A DNA stretch of 64,000 bases from Planococcus soli. GTDB lineage: Bacteria > Bacillota > Bacilli > Bacillales_A > Planococcaceae. The notes under the pieces were generated by a model, which saw nothing but the letters and a program-made list of their open reading frames with translations, was not told the origin of the DNA and did no database searches. The stretch's first letter is position 1. Each line of letters opens with the position of its first letter. The stretch covers positions 27,004 to 91,003 of the forward strand of contig NZ_WXYN01000016.1 of the NCBI RefSeq assembly GCF_016881065.1. The letters run 5' to 3'. Below are positions 26,478-35,513 of this stretch, piece by piece. A program made the translations under genes and the position numbers.

Positions 26478-27248
26478 ATGAAAAAAATGATCGGTCTTAT
26501 AAGCATGGTTGTGCTAATGTACGGCTGCAGCAATACATCAGCAGATGACAGGGAACTGTTGGTTTCATCTGCCTCCAGCCTGACGGAAGCGATGGGAAAG
26601 ATGGAAGAAGAATTTCAAAAGATAGAACCGGATATTGAACTGAGCTTTAACTACGGATCATCCAGCAAACTGCGGAGCCAAATCGAGCAGGGGGCGCCAG
26701 CCGATTTGTTTTTGTCTGCCAGTGAAAAAGATATGGATTTGCTTCGGTCCCAACAGCTTATCGAATCAGAAAGCGTGATGCCTTTCGCTGAAAATCGCCT
26801 GGTCCTGGCTTCGCTCGAAAAGTTTGCAGAAACAGCTGATTTTGCGGAAGCATTAATGAATACAGAAGAAACCATTGCGGTCGGAGAACCTGACAGTGTA
26901 CCGCTTGGAGATTATACGAAGCAGGCGCTGGCCAGCCAAGATTTATGGGAACCGCTTGAAGGCCGCCTTATCTATGCTAAAGATGCACGGCAAGTTGTAA
27001 CTTATATCGAAAGTGGAAATGCCGAACTGGGCATCATCTATTCCTCCGATGCTGCTATTTCCCGGGAAATAAGAGGGACGCTTGAAATGCCAGGACAGAC
27101 GGATCCTGTCGTCTATCCTGGGGCTGTCGTAGAGGCTTCACAAAAACAGCCCGAAGCAGAAGCATTTTTGGATTTTGTCACCGGTCCAAAAGGGCAGGCA
27201 ATTCTTGAAGAATACGGTTTTTTGGCGCCAAGTGGAGAAAACCCATGA
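26478..27248 (+). CDS. modA: Molybdate ABC transporter substrate-binding lipoprotein
   Basis: 256 residues. The N-terminal signal with lipobox LMYGC (Cys17) marks a lipoprotein tethered outside the membrane. The mature part has the ModA signature SASSLTEAM, the NYGSSSKLRSQIEQGAPADLFLSA region (about residues 54-77, quoted loosely) and a C-terminal DFVTGPKGQAILEEYGF. It delivers molybdate (or tungstate) to ModB. It overlaps modB by four bases (ATGA), so translation is coupled. Start after AAGGAGTCCTTTAA. Confidence 0.95.
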   Translation: MKKMIGLISMVVLMYGCSNTSADDRELLVSSASSLTEAMGKMEEEFQKIEPDIELSFNYGSSSKLRSQIEQGAPADLFLSASEKDMDLLRSQQLIESESVMPFAENRLVLASLEKFAETADFAEALMNTEETIAVGEPDSVPLGDYTKQALASQDLWEPLEGRLIYAKDARQVVTYIESGNAELGIIYSSDAAISREIRGTLEMPGQTDPVVYPGAVVEASQKQPEAEAFLDFVTGPKGQAILEEYGFLAPSGENP

Positions 27249-27928
27249 TGCCATACGATCTGTCTCCACTTTGGCTGTCGCTGAGAGTTGCGGTTATTTC
27301 CACCCTTTTTGTATTTTTGGTCAGCCTGGTGCTGGCGCGATTGATTAACAGGCGCGACTTTTTCGGCAAAAGCTTTGTGGAAGCCTTAATTTTGCTGCCG
27401 TTGGTTTTGCCTCCGACGGTCATCGGCTTCGGTCTGATTGTCTTGTTCGGTGTTAACGGTCCACTGGGTATGTTATTGGAGCAGTGGTTTGGCTTTCGCG
27501 TAGTTTTCACCTGGATCGGTGCGGCAATCGCTTCATTTGTCGTTTCTTTGCCGCTGATGTATCAAAGCGTCCTTGCTGCTTATGAAAAAGTGGATCCGCG
27601 ATGGGAAAACGTGGCACGGACGATGGGGGTCTCCGAATGGCGTATTTTCAGGACCATCACGTTTCCGTTGGCCTGGTCGGGCATTCTAGCAGGTCTGATC
27701 CTGGCCTTTGCACGCGGCATCGGCGAGTTTGGGGCGACATTGATGATTGCGGGCTACATTCCAGGCGTGACGGAAACGGTGCCGTTGGCGATTTATTTTG
27801 CCTATGAAGCAGGAGATATGGAAAAAGCCTTGTTTTGGGTAGTGATTATTTCCTCGCTTGGAGTGGCTGCCATCACCTGGGTCAACTACTGGCGCAAAAA
27901 GAGCGCTATACGGATCGGGAGGGAATGA
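27245..27928 (+). CDS. modB: Molybdate ABC transporter permease
   Basis: 227 residues with about five to six membrane helices. The ABC permease EAA loop is visible (ENVARTMGVSEWRIFRTITFPLA, about residues 120-142, quoted loosely), followed by GEFGATLMIAGYIPG, typical of ModB/CysW-type permeases. It forms the channel of the molybdate importer with ModA and ModC. Confidence 0.95.
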   Translation: MMPYDLSPLWLSLRVAVISTLFVFLVSLVLARLINRRDFFGKSFVEALILLPLVLPPTVIGFGLIVLFGVNGPLGMLLEQWFGFRVVFTWIGAAIASFVVSLPLMYQSVLAAYEKVDPRWENVARTMGVSEWRIFRTITFPLAWSGILAGLILAFARGIGEFGATLMIAGYIPGVTETVPLAIYFAYEAGDMEKALFWVVIISSLGVAAITWVNYWRKKSAIRIGRE

Positions 27929-27932
27929 GCCT

Positions 27933-28577
27933 ATGCTTTTAGTGGATTTTCAAAAACAACTGGACCATTTCAGTTTGGAGATGCAATTTGAGCTGGACCG
28001 GGAGATCCTGGCACTGGTCGGCTCTTCCGGTTCGGGCAAAACCACGCTGCTGAACTGCCTGGCAGGCATCGTCCACCCGGATGTTGGTACGATTTCCTTG
28101 AACGGCCGAGAGTTTTTCAGCGGAGGACAAAAGCCGCTGAAGATACAGAAAAGGAAAGTCGGCTATTTGTTTCAAGACTACGCACTGTTTCCGCATTTGA
28201 GCGTCGAACAAAACATACTGTACGCTCTGTCCCGGGGGACTGATGTTTCTCATATTACCGAACTGACAAAAATTCTTGGCATCACCGGCTTGCTTGGCAA
28301 ATACCCGCACCAGATTTCAGGCGGGGAGAAACAGCGTGTCGCGTTGACGCGTGCAATGGCCGTACAGCCGGATATCCTGCTGCTTGATGAACCTTTTTCA
28401 GCATTGGACGACGCCAATCGCGACCGCTGCCAGGACGAATTGCTGCGAATTCACCAGCAATGGCAAATTCCGATCATCTTTGTGACACACCGTATTGCGG
28501 ATGCCGAAAAGCTGGCAGATCGTGTCCTGCGTATTGAAAAAGGGCAGATGACTGAACAAACGGCAGACTCATACTGA
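27933..28577 (+). CDS. modC: Molybdate ABC transporter ATP-binding protein
   Basis: 214 residues. Walker A GSSGSGKTT is at 30-38, the Q loop is YLFQDYALFPH, the ABC signature is ISGGE (128-132), and Walker B is LLLDEP. It is short because it lacks the C-terminal molybdate-binding (Mop/TOBE) domain of E. coli-type ModC, so no internal substrate sensing is expected. The start ATG at 27933 is four bases after the modB stop; the open frame into modB is ignored. Confidence 0.92.
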   Translation: MLLVDFQKQLDHFSLEMQFELDREILALVGSSGSGKTTLLNCLAGIVHPDVGTISLNGREFFSGGQKPLKIQKRKVGYLFQDYALFPHLSVEQNILYALSRGTDVSHITELTKILGITGLLGKYPHQISGGEKQRVALTRAMAVQPDILLLDEPFSALDDANRDRCQDELLRIHQQWQIPIIFVTHRIADAEKLADRVLRIEKGQMTEQTADSY

Positions 28578-28660
28578 CTGTAGTTTTGGGATGCCAATGG
28601 TAAACTTAGTATACGGAAGAAAAGGCTTGAGTGATCGAGCGATAGAAAGTGGGAATCAAC

Positions 28661-29680
28661 GTGGATGAACGCTATTCAAGGCAAGTCCTATTCAAGCCGC
28701 TTGGCCAAACCGGACAGCAAAAGCTGGCCTTATCAACTGTCACGATTATCGGCTGCGGAGCGTTGGGTTCGGCGATCGCCGAAACGCTGACGCGTGCCGG
28801 TGTCGGAACCATCCATTTGGTCGACCGCGATTATGTAGAGTTGTCGAACTTGCAGCGCCAGCAGCTTTTCACTGAAACGGATGCTCACCAGATGCTGCCG
28901 AAAGTGACTGCGGCGGAGCAAAGGCTGAAAGCTATTCGCAGTGATCTGCGTTTGTTCACTTATTTGGAGCACTTGGATGCAGCAGGGATGGAAAAACTGG
29001 CAGCGATCAGTGACTTGATCCTCGATGCCACTGACAATTTTGAAACCCGCCTGTTGATCAACGATGCATCCGTAAAGTATGGTGTGCCTTGGATTTACGG
29101 CGCCTGTGTTGGCAGTTCAGGAGTGGTATTTCCATTCATACCGGGGGAAAGCTCCTGTTTTCGCTGCCTCTTGCCGGTACTTCCGGCAATCAACGAAACT
29201 TGCGATACGGTCGGCATCATCTCACCAGCGGTCCAGGTAACCGCTGCACTTCAATGTACGGAAGCCTTGAAATGGCTGAGCGGCAACCGTGAAGCAATGC
29301 GTAAAAAGATCCATCATTTCAACTTATGGGATAACACCCAACTGGATATCGGGGTTTCGCGCATCAAGGATCCGGCCTGCAAAACCTGTGGGCCGAGTGC
29401 GGTGTTTCCATCGCTTAACGAAACAGGCGCGAGCTCTTACGCTGTTTTGTGCGGGCGTGATGCAGTGCAGATCTTGCCTGATCCGAATCGGCCCATCACA
29501 TTGGACGATGCCGAGAAAGTCGGAAACCGGCTGGAAGCTGGAGTAAAGCGGACACCTTATTTTGTCGAACTGAAAGTGTTCCATCACCGCATGGTATTGT
29601 TCGGTAATGGCCGATTGCTGATTCACGGCGTCCACAATGTGGCAGAAGGCCGGAAATTGTACCATCAAGTATTCGGGTAA
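28661..29680 (+). CDS. moeB: MoeB/ThiF-type adenylyltransferase (E1-like)
   Basis: About 339 residues. The Rossmann fold has GCGALGSAIAETL; the catalytic Asp region is LDATDNFETR; and two zinc-binding CxxC pairs are present (CFRC and CKTC). MoeB adenylates the C-terminal glycine of MoaD for molybdopterin synthesis; ThiF acts on ThiS in thiamine synthesis. The molybdenum context favours MoeB. A C-terminal domain of about 90 residues follows the second CxxC; it lacks an obvious rhodanese active-site Cys. Start uncertain between GTG 28649 and GTG 28661. Confidence 0.88.
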   Translation: MDERYSRQVLFKPLGQTGQQKLALSTVTIIGCGALGSAIAETLTRAGVGTIHLVDRDYVELSNLQRQQLFTETDAHQMLPKVTAAEQRLKAIRSDLRLFTYLEHLDAAGMEKLAAISDLILDATDNFETRLLINDASVKYGVPWIYGACVGSSGVVFPFIPGESSCFRCLLPVLPAINETCDTVGIISPAVQVTAALQCTEALKWLSGNREAMRKKIHHFNLWDNTQLDIGVSRIKDPACKTCGPSAVFPSLNETGASSYAVLCGRDAVQILPDPNRPITLDDAEKVGNRLEAGVKRTPYFVELKVFHHRMVLFGNGRLLIHGVHNVAEGRKLYHQVFG

Positions 29681-29698
29681 TGAGGAAGGGGAATTTGC

Positions 29699-30214
29699 AT
29701 GTCGGAATCGTTCCAAACGGATCATCAGGTGCGCATAGCGGTATTGACCATCAGCGATACGCGGACAAAGGAGACGGATACCGGAGGCCAGCTCGTGCAG
29801 CAGCTAGCTTTGGATAAGGGACTGGAACTCGTGGATTATGCTATCGTATCAGATGACGTAGCGGCTATCCGGGTCATCCTATCCGACTGGCTGGAGAAGG
29901 ATGAAATCGATGTGATTGTCACAACCGGCGGAACGGGGATTGCGAAGCGCGATGTCACGCTGGAAGCAGTCGAACCGTTTTTCGAAAAGGAAATTGACGG
30001 GTTTGGAGAGCTATTCCGTTACGTTAGCTTTACGGAAGACGTTGGTACGAAGGCACTCTTAAGCCGTGCAGCGGCGGGCGCAGCCAATGACAAAGCGATT
30101 TTTGTCCTGCCGGGTTCCCGTGGAGCCGTGAAATTGGCAATGGAGCGTCTCATCCTGCCGGAAATCCAGCACATCTACTCTGAATTGACCAAGCACCATG
30201 AGCCACGTGGATAG
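29699..30214 (+). CDS. moaB: Molybdenum cofactor biosynthesis protein B
   Basis: 171 residues. The MoaB/MogA fold is marked by VLTISDTRTKETDTGG near the N-terminus and TTGGTGIAKRDVTLEAVE in the middle, the molybdopterin-binding motif. It adenylates molybdopterin before metal insertion. It follows moeB by 18 bases and ends the operon. Confidence 0.93.
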   Translation: MSESFQTDHQVRIAVLTISDTRTKETDTGGQLVQQLALDKGLELVDYAIVSDDVAAIRVILSDWLEKDEIDVIVTTGGTGIAKRDVTLEAVEPFFEKEIDGFGELFRYVSFTEDVGTKALLSRAAAGAANDKAIFVLPGSRGAVKLAMERLILPEIQHIYSELTKHHEPRG

Positions 30215-30247
30215 TCGGTTGACGAGAAAAATGACCAAGCAAATATC

Positions 30248-30297
30248 AAAAGCCTATGGATCCGTCAGTAACGTGACAGATTCATAGGCTTTTTTTC
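30248..30297. terminator. Bidirectional terminator
   Basis: Stem AAAAGCCTATG / CATAGGCTTTT with an inner GTCA/TGAC stem, between converging moaB and moaC. Confidence 0.85.
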
Positions 30298-30319
30298 TAG
30301 CTGATTAAAGGAGGTGCGA

Positions 30320-30808
30320 TTACTTTCGCAGATAGTCCCCTGATTTTCCACCGGTTTTCTGGAGCAGCATGGTCGGTCCGATGACCATTTCCTTGCCGGC
30401 GGCTTTGCACATATCATAGATCGTCAAGGCTGCAGCGGAAGCGGCTGTAAGAGCTTCCATCTCGACACCTGTCGGCCCTTTCGTTTTGACTTCAGCTGTC
30501 AGCAACACTTCATAATGATTGGCATCTTCATCGACATTCCATTGGAATTCGATATCGACGCCGCTGAGTGCCAAGGGATGGCACATCGGGATAATCTGTG
30601 CTGTATTTTTGGCGGCCATGATGCCAGCTACCTGGGCGACGGCAAAAACATCGCCTTTTTTATTGGTGCCTTCCTTGATCTGTTGGTATATCGCTTTGTT
30701 CAACAGAACCGAAGTCGTGGCACGGGCTGTGCGGACGCTGTCTTTCTTTTCGGAGACATCGACCATCTTGGCGCGGCCCTGGGCGTTGAAATGAGTCAGT
30801 TCTGACAA
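30320..30808 (-). CDS. moaC: Cyclic pyranopterin monophosphate synthase
   Basis: 162 residues, the normal MoaC length. With MoaA it converts GTP to cyclic pyranopterin monophosphate, the first step of molybdopterin synthesis. Seen: [14 protein letters not shown] (active-site His region), [17 protein letters not shown], and a C-terminal [11 protein letters not shown] use the TTG at 30808, eight bases after AAAGGA, which gives the usual MSELTHFN-type N-terminus; the ATG at 30817 is too close to the ribosome site. moaA is not in the window. Confidence 0.95.
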   Translation of the reverse strand: MSELTHFNAQGRAKMVDVSEKKDSVRTARATTSVLLNKAIYQQIKEGTNKKGDVFAVAQVAGIMAAKNTAQIIPMCHPLALSGVDIEFQWNVDEDANHYEVLLTAEVKTKGPTGVEMEALTAASAAALTIYDMCKAAGKEMVIGPTMLLQKTGGKSGDYLRK

Positions 30809-30868
30809 AAGGATCATCCTTTCGGTATTGGATTCTATTAGTATAGCATGGCTGGAAGAAATCCTTTT

Positions 30869-31729
30869 TCAAACATTTAAGAACTTTTGCATCTCCTTAT
30901 AGGTTTCCTCAGGCGCTTCTTCAGCAAGATAATGGCCGCAGTCGATTCCGCATCCTCTCACGTCATCTGCCCAGTCTTTCCAGACATCCAGCACATCATA
31001 CCAATTTGGCAAAGACCCTTTTTCACCCCAAAGAACAAGTACAGGGCAAGCGACTTTTTTGATTCCCCGGTCGGCTTCGTCAAGCTTGAAATCGATTGTC
31101 GCTGCGGCCCGGTAATCCTCACACATGGCATGGATTGATCCAGGGTTGTGGATGCCGCGCCAATATTCTGCGAGCGCTTCCGGGTGGAACAGGTGACGTG
31201 TACCCTGGAAATAAAAGTTGTCGGGGTTTGCTCCGATTACCCGTTCAGGAAAGTCGAAAGGCTGAGCAAGGAAGAACCAATGCCAATATCCCATGGCGAA
31301 ATCTTGATCAGCCCTTCTGAATGTTTCTCCGGTTGGTATGATGTCCATGACCACTAACTTTTCTACTGCTGCCGGAAAGTCGAGAGCCAGTCGATAAGCG
31401 CAGCGTGCTCCGCGATCATGTCCGATGACTGTGAATCGGGAAAATCCAAGCTGTTTCATGACCTCTATCTGGTCTCTCGCCATCGCCCGTTTGGAATACG
31501 TTGAATGGTCATCAGCTGATTCTGGCTTGGAGCTGTCCCCATACCCCCGCAGGTCCGGCATCACGACAGTATAATTTTTTGCCAGCCGGGGAGCCAGCTC
31601 ATGCCACATGGTATGGGTTTGCGGATGGCCATGGAGCAAAAGCAGTGGAGGACCCTCTCCCCCGAAGCGTAAAAAAATTTCCGCTTCACCGGTTTTGATG
31701 ACCCTAGTCTGAAAATCCCTGAGCAGCAT
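30869..31729 (-). CDS. Haloacetate (fluoroacetate) dehalogenase-like alpha/beta hydrolase
   Basis: 286 residues. The nucleophile elbow is GHDRGAR with Asp105 as nucleophile rather than Ser, as in haloalkane/haloacetate dehalogenases and epoxide hydrolases. Further matches to the fluoroacetate dehalogenase active site are R106 and R109 (carboxylate binding), H150-W151 (YWHWFF) and Y206 (EDYRA), acid D129 and catalytic H266. These are the halide-pocket residues described for that family. The natural substrate could still be another small acid or an epoxide. Monocistronic. Confidence 0.85.
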   Translation of the reverse strand: MLLRDFQTRVIKTGEAEIFLRFGGEGPPLLLLHGHPQTHTMWHELAPRLAKNYTVVMPDLRGYGDSSKPESADDHSTYSKRAMARDQIEVMKQLGFSRFTVIGHDRGARCAYRLALDFPAAVEKLVVMDIIPTGETFRRADQDFAMGYWHWFFLAQPFDFPERVIGANPDNFYFQGTRHLFHPEALAEYWRGIHNPGSIHAMCEDYRAAATIDFKLDEADRGIKKVACPVLVLWGEKGSLPNWYDVLDVWKDWADDVRGCGIDCGHYLAEEAPEETYKEMQKFLNV

Positions 31730-31799
31730 ATTCTCTCTCCTATCTTTTTTATATTACTGATTCCCTGAAAAAGACTTTTTGAACCCCTTTGGAAAATAC

Positions 31800-31824
31800 G
31801 TTTTTGATAAAAGGAAAGGGGTAC
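31800..31824 (+). promoter_or_regulatory. Candidate sigma-B promoter of the tandem SDR genes
   Basis: GTTTTT, 13 bases, GGGTAC, resembling the sigma-B consensus GTTTAA-N12-15-GGGTAT; 44 bases before the first SDR start. Confidence 0.5.
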
Positions 31825-31867
31825 TTAGTAAGAAATATAGACAGTTTCAATGATGGGAGGAATACCA

Positions 31868-32770
31868 ATGGCAACTAAAAAAACACATGCAGGACTGACG
31901 GTCGTCATCACCGGAACCTCGAGCGGAATCGGCAAAGGGGTAGCGCAGCAGTTGGCGGCAAAAGGGGCCAATGTTGTCCTGGCCGCGCGTCGCACGAAGG
32001 AAATAGAAGCACTGGCGGAGTCCTGTGGACCCAATGCAATTGCAGTGACAACTGACGTCAGCCGGGAAGAAGATGTTGCAAAACTGTTCGAGACGGTGAT
32101 GGGTGTATTCAGCAGCATCGATGTATGGATCAATAACGCCGGCATTGGAACATATGGTTCTTTCACCGATACTCCGTTGAAGGATTTGAACCGGACGGTG
32201 GACATCAATTTTCTGGGTACCATTTATGGCAGCCATTATGCTTTAAATCAGTTCAAGAAACAGCGATATGGAACGCTGATCAATGTTTCTTCTTTCGCCA
32301 GCAAAACGCCGATGCCTTTTGGAGCTGCGTATACAGGCAGCAAATACGGTGTTTCAGGTCTAAGCAATGGCTTGCATCAGGAAATGCGGATGGATGGCTT
32401 TGAGGACATCCATGTCTGTTCGGTGGATCCATGGGTGACCGATACGCCTTGGGCCCAACATGCCGGCAACTACAGTGGCCATGAAATTATTGTGGGCCCG
32501 GCGGATGATCCGCAGAAAGTCGTCGATTCCATCATCGGATTAATCGATAACCCGCAAAAGACAGTGGAAATCGGCACTAAATCCAAAGGCATTGCAGCTG
32601 CAGGTTCTCTGTTGCCGAAAACGACAAAAGGGCTGACCGGACGCTCTCTCTTAAAAATGATTCAGGATGCACCGCCTGCACCGCCAACTTCGGGGAGCCT
32701 ATATAATTCAGGTCCTGAAGGGACTAGTATATCCGGGAATTTGCGTGAGCGATTGAAAGAACAAAAATGA
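31868..32770 (+). CDS. SDR family oxidoreductase, first tandem copy
   Basis: 300 residues. The SDR core has TGTSSGIGKG near the N-terminus, VINNAGIG-type NNAG, a catalytic Ser (NVSSFAS) and YTGSKYG. A C-terminal extension of about 60 residues ends in a PPAPPTSGSLYN..GPEG segment. R-R at the end of strand 2 (LAARRTKE) suggests NADPH. It is a tandem paralogue of the next gene (28 bases apart), so a recent or maintained duplication. The sigma-B-like promoter upstream suggests a general-stress role. Substrate unknown. Confidence 0.88.
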   Translation: MATKKTHAGLTVVITGTSSGIGKGVAQQLAAKGANVVLAARRTKEIEALAESCGPNAIAVTTDVSREEDVAKLFETVMGVFSSIDVWINNAGIGTYGSFTDTPLKDLNRTVDINFLGTIYGSHYALNQFKKQRYGTLINVSSFASKTPMPFGAAYTGSKYGVSGLSNGLHQEMRMDGFEDIHVCSVDPWVTDTPWAQHAGNYSGHEIIVGPADDPQKVVDSIIGLIDNPQKTVEIGTKSKGIAAAGSLLPKTTKGLTGRSLLKMIQDAPPAPPTSGSLYNSGPEGTSISGNLRERLKEQK

Positions 32771-32798
32771 CTGAATGTGAAATGAGGAGGAATAGGCA

Positions 32799-33698
32799 AT
32801 GGCAAAAAAGAGATCCCATGAAGGAATGACAGTCTTGATTACGGGTGCTTCCAGTGGATTCGGGAAAGGTGTGGCGAGAGAATTGGCGGCACAAGGCGCT
32901 AACCTCGTGCTTGCTGCGCGTCGGACCGGATTGCTTGAGAAACTGGCGGAGGAACTGGGTCCGAATGCGATTGCAGTAACCACAGATGTCAGCCAAGAAG
33001 AGCAAGTGGCGCATCTCTTTGAAACAGCCCTCGCCCACTTCGGCAAAATCGATGTCTGGATCAACAATGCCGGCGTTGGTGCCATCGGTCCTTTTACAGA
33101 AATTCCAGTCAAGGATTTGGTCCGGGTGGTTGATGTCAACGTCAAAGGAACCATTAACGGCAGCCATTTTGCACTGCGCCATTTCAAGGAAATGAAACGA
33201 GGCATCCTCATCAATGTTGGTTCGGTTACAAGTGAAATCGCTTTTCCCTATTACACAGGATACAGTGCCAGTAAGCACGCAGTATTGGGGCTCAGCTCCG
33301 CGTTGAACGAAGAGGTCAAACTCGAAGGCTTTGACGATATACACGTCTGTACCGTGCTGCCGTGGGCAACCGATACGCCTTGGTTTGAGCACACTGGAAA
33401 TTACACAGGGCATATGGCTGAGATGAAGCCGATGGACGATCCCAAACTTGTCATTGATGCGATCATCGAGTTGATTGATAAGCCGCAGGAAACGGTAGCG
33501 GTTGGCGCCAAATCGAAAGCGTCGGCTGTCTCCAGCCATATTCTCCCCGGCGCTACAGAAAAAATGAATGCCAAATTTGTTAAGAAAGTTATTGAAGATG
33601 CTCCTCCTGCCGGTCCAACCAATGGCAGCCTGTACATTCCGATGGAAAAGGGGTCCGAGGTGGAAGGCGGTATCCGTGAGCGGATGAAAAAGGAGTAA
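32799..33698 (+). CDS. SDR family oxidoreductase, second tandem copy
   Basis: 299 residues and colinear with the preceding SDR over its whole length: TGASSGFGKG, LAARRTG, NNAGVG, YSASKHA, the motif PWATDTPWFEHTGNYTGH, and the same C-terminal APPAGPTNGSLY end. It is preceded by AGGAGGAATAGGCA and followed by a terminator hairpin. Near-identical motif order with diverged sequence suggests sub-functionalised enzymes acting on related carbonyl compounds (inference). Confidence 0.88.
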   Translation: MAKKRSHEGMTVLITGASSGFGKGVARELAAQGANLVLAARRTGLLEKLAEELGPNAIAVTTDVSQEEQVAHLFETALAHFGKIDVWINNAGVGAIGPFTEIPVKDLVRVVDVNVKGTINGSHFALRHFKEMKRGILINVGSVTSEIAFPYYTGYSASKHAVLGLSSALNEEVKLEGFDDIHVCTVLPWATDTPWFEHTGNYTGHMAEMKPMDDPKLVIDAIIELIDKPQETVAVGAKSKASAVSSHILPGATEKMNAKFVKKVIEDAPPAGPTNGSLYIPMEKGSEVEGGIRERMKKE

Positions 33699-33744
33699 GC
33701 AAGATCATTTAAAATAAATTATGCGGTGATATAAACATAATGAG

Positions 33745-33787
33745 TGGGAAAGTCAGTCTCAGGAGGAGGCTGGCTTTTCCCAGTTTT
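33745..33787 (+). terminator. Terminator of the tandem SDR unit
   Basis: Stem TGGGAAAG..CAG..CTC / GAG..CTG..CTTTTCCCA with small internal mismatches, then GTTTT. Confidence 0.7.
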
Positions 33788-33896
33788 AAAAAGAAATGCT
33801 TTTGATTTGATATATGGCTAAATCTCCTATCATTTACATTATTATTCCAGTATGCTTGAAGAGTGGTAACATTTAACTCCAAAGGTGGGAATAAAT

Positions 33897-34523
33897 TTGT
33901 ACAAAACAGAAGGCTATGAAAACTTAAATCCGTTTACTGCAATTTGGACGCGGCCTCGTGCCGCAGTGCGGAACGTTATGGAAGAAAAGTCTTCCGGCTT
34001 TATCTTCCTGCTGATTGTGATGGCAGGCTTTGCCGGAGGTCTGCTCAGCACGATGAGCTCTGAACAGGTATTTCCGGTCTTGGGAATTTTATTGGGAGCA
34101 CTTTTATTGGGGCCGATCGGTGTTGCAGTAAGTACCGCCATCGGTGCTGCCATTTACTTGGTGGTCGGCAAGTTATTTAAAGGCGAAGCCACTTTTACAG
34201 GTATGTTTCGGGCAATTTTGACAGGTCAGATTCCGCAGATTTGGATTAGCCCACTTATCATTTTGTGGATGCTGTTGATGCCGGAAACCTATTTCCTGCA
34301 AGAAAATGAAATGCCTTTTACAGCCCCGGATCTGCTGTCATTACTTTTCATCATGATCTTAGCCGTTGTCTCCATCTGGACTTTCTTTATCCAGTGCAAG
34401 GCAGTGGGTGAAGCGCACAGGCTTTCTGCTTGGAAAGGTTTTTTTATCATCATTATCCCGACCGTGCTGTTCATTATTGCGATTTCGGCTATTGTTGCTG
34501 TAATTGTGATGGCGCTTGTATAG
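33897..34523 (+). CDS. Yip1 domain family membrane protein
   Basis: 208 residues. An N-terminal cytoplasmic stretch NPFTAIWTRPRAAVR is the typical Yip1/DUF1282 entry motif and is followed by five hydrophobic helices. Bacterial members are of unknown function. The start is probably the TTG at 33897, eight bases after AAAGGTGG. Closed by the terminator at 34531. Confidence 0.8.
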   Translation: MYKTEGYENLNPFTAIWTRPRAAVRNVMEEKSSGFIFLLIVMAGFAGGLLSTMSSEQVFPVLGILLGALLLGPIGVAVSTAIGAAIYLVVGKLFKGEATFTGMFRAILTGQIPQIWISPLIILWMLLMPETYFLQENEMPFTAPDLLSLLFIMILAVVSIWTFFIQCKAVGEAHRLSAWKGFFIIIIPTVLFIIAISAIVAVIVMALV

Positions 34524-34530
34524 AAGTTAA

Positions 34531-34565
34531 AAAAACAAGGCAGCCTATCCGGCTGCCTTGTTTTT
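34531..34565. terminator. Bidirectional terminator
   Basis: Stem AAAAACAAGGCAGCC / GGCTGCCTTGTTTTT between convergent genes. Confidence 0.88.
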
Positions 34566-34567
34566 AT

Positions 34568-35380
34568 TTATGGTTTATTCGTTTTATGGACAGTCCCATT
34601 TTCTTCGATATCCGCTACTTCCCGGCGGACAGTTTGATTGATGACTTGAACATCTTTGACTTTGCGTTTGCCGATGACGATTTCCTCACGTACCACTTTT
34701 TTCTTGCCGATATCCAGCCGTTCTTCAGAAAGCGGGATGTAGATCGCCTCGCCTTTTTCATAAGCCTGTTTCGGTGTCAGCACCTGGTCATCTTTTTCGG
34801 CATCTGTTTCCGCAGAAAGGGGGAGTCGGTCGATAACGATTTCCTCGCGTTCGACGGGAACTTGAACTTCTCTGTCCTCTTCCACCATTTTTTTCTGAAC
34901 CTGCACTTCGCCTGTCTGGACCTTTTCCTTATTGATGCTCAGCTGTTCTTCGTGCAGTGCCAAGCGCTGTTCTTCAGCATCTTGGGCAAGCGAGTCGTTT
35001 TCCCGGCCAGGCGGCAAAGCAGCATCCGGTCGAGGGGCAGCCGCAGGTTCACTGTCTGTGTAGAGGAGGAGTTTGCCGTTCTCGACTTGGCGGAAATAAT
35101 GATCCGTTTCTTCCGCTTCCAATCCCATTCGGTTAAAGGCATCTTTCGTGATGTCCTCGCCGGCTAAAAAGGCGATGACTTTGCCTTTGAAGTTATCCCG
35201 GTCCTGCGTGTCCACATGGACTCCAGTGTGTTCAATCAGCAAATTGATTTGTTCATCATGCTTTGATACGAGATATAATTCCTCTTCTTCATAACCCGCA
35301 GCCCTTAATTCGCCGACTTGAATCAGCACCTGTGCTTGCGCATCAAAAAGGCCGATAAGTTTGTTTCCTTTTTTCTCCAT
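34568..35380 (-). CDS. DUF2382 general-stress protein (YsnF-like)
   Basis: 270 residues. The N-terminal domain (about 1-110, general stress protein 17M type: GLFDAQAQVLIQVGELRAAGY) is followed by a charged linker and a C-terminal DUF2382 domain rich in paired EERL/VREEIVIGKRKV segments. It is a paralogue of the 35514 gene with the same domain order. Start ATG at 35380 after GGGAGGAATTGAGC. A sigma-B-like promoter precedes it. The molecular function of the family is unknown; membership in the general-stress response is well established in Bacillus. Confidence 0.85.
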   Translation of the reverse strand: MEKKGNKLIGLFDAQAQVLIQVGELRAAGYEEEELYLVSKHDEQINLLIEHTGVHVDTQDRDNFKGKVIAFLAGEDITKDAFNRMGLEAEETDHYFRQVENGKLLLYTDSEPAAAPRPDAALPPGRENDSLAQDAEEQRLALHEEQLSINKEKVQTGEVQVQKKMVEEDREVQVPVEREEIVIDRLPLSAETDAEKDDQVLTPKQAYEKGEAIYIPLSEERLDIGKKKVVREEIVIGKRKVKDVQVINQTVRREVADIEENGTVHKTNKP

Positions 35381-35429
35381 GCTCAATTCCTCCCAAGTCT
35401 ATTGCACCAAAAACTTTGTTAAAGCTCAT

Positions 35430-35456
35430 TTACCCGCAGTTGCGTACCGCATAAAC
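35430..35456 (-). promoter_or_regulatory. Candidate sigma-B promoter
   Basis: Minus strand GTTTAT, 15 bases, GGGTAA, about 50 bases before the DUF2382 start. Confidence 0.6.
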
Positions 35457-35464
35457 CTGAACGG

Positions 35465-35504
35465 AAAAAAGCACATCCGGAAAACACTTTTCGGATGTGC
35501 TTTT
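35465..35504 (-). terminator. Terminator of the 35514-36335 gene
   Basis: Stem AAAAGCACATCCG / CGGATGTGCTTTT; on the minus strand it is followed by six T. Confidence 0.82.
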
Positions 35505-35513
35505 GACTTTCTA

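Noticed and set aside
34430-35167. 245-residue plus-strand frame
   Set aside because: Antisense to the DUF2382 gene, rich in Phe/Asp from reverse reading of Lys/Glu codons.
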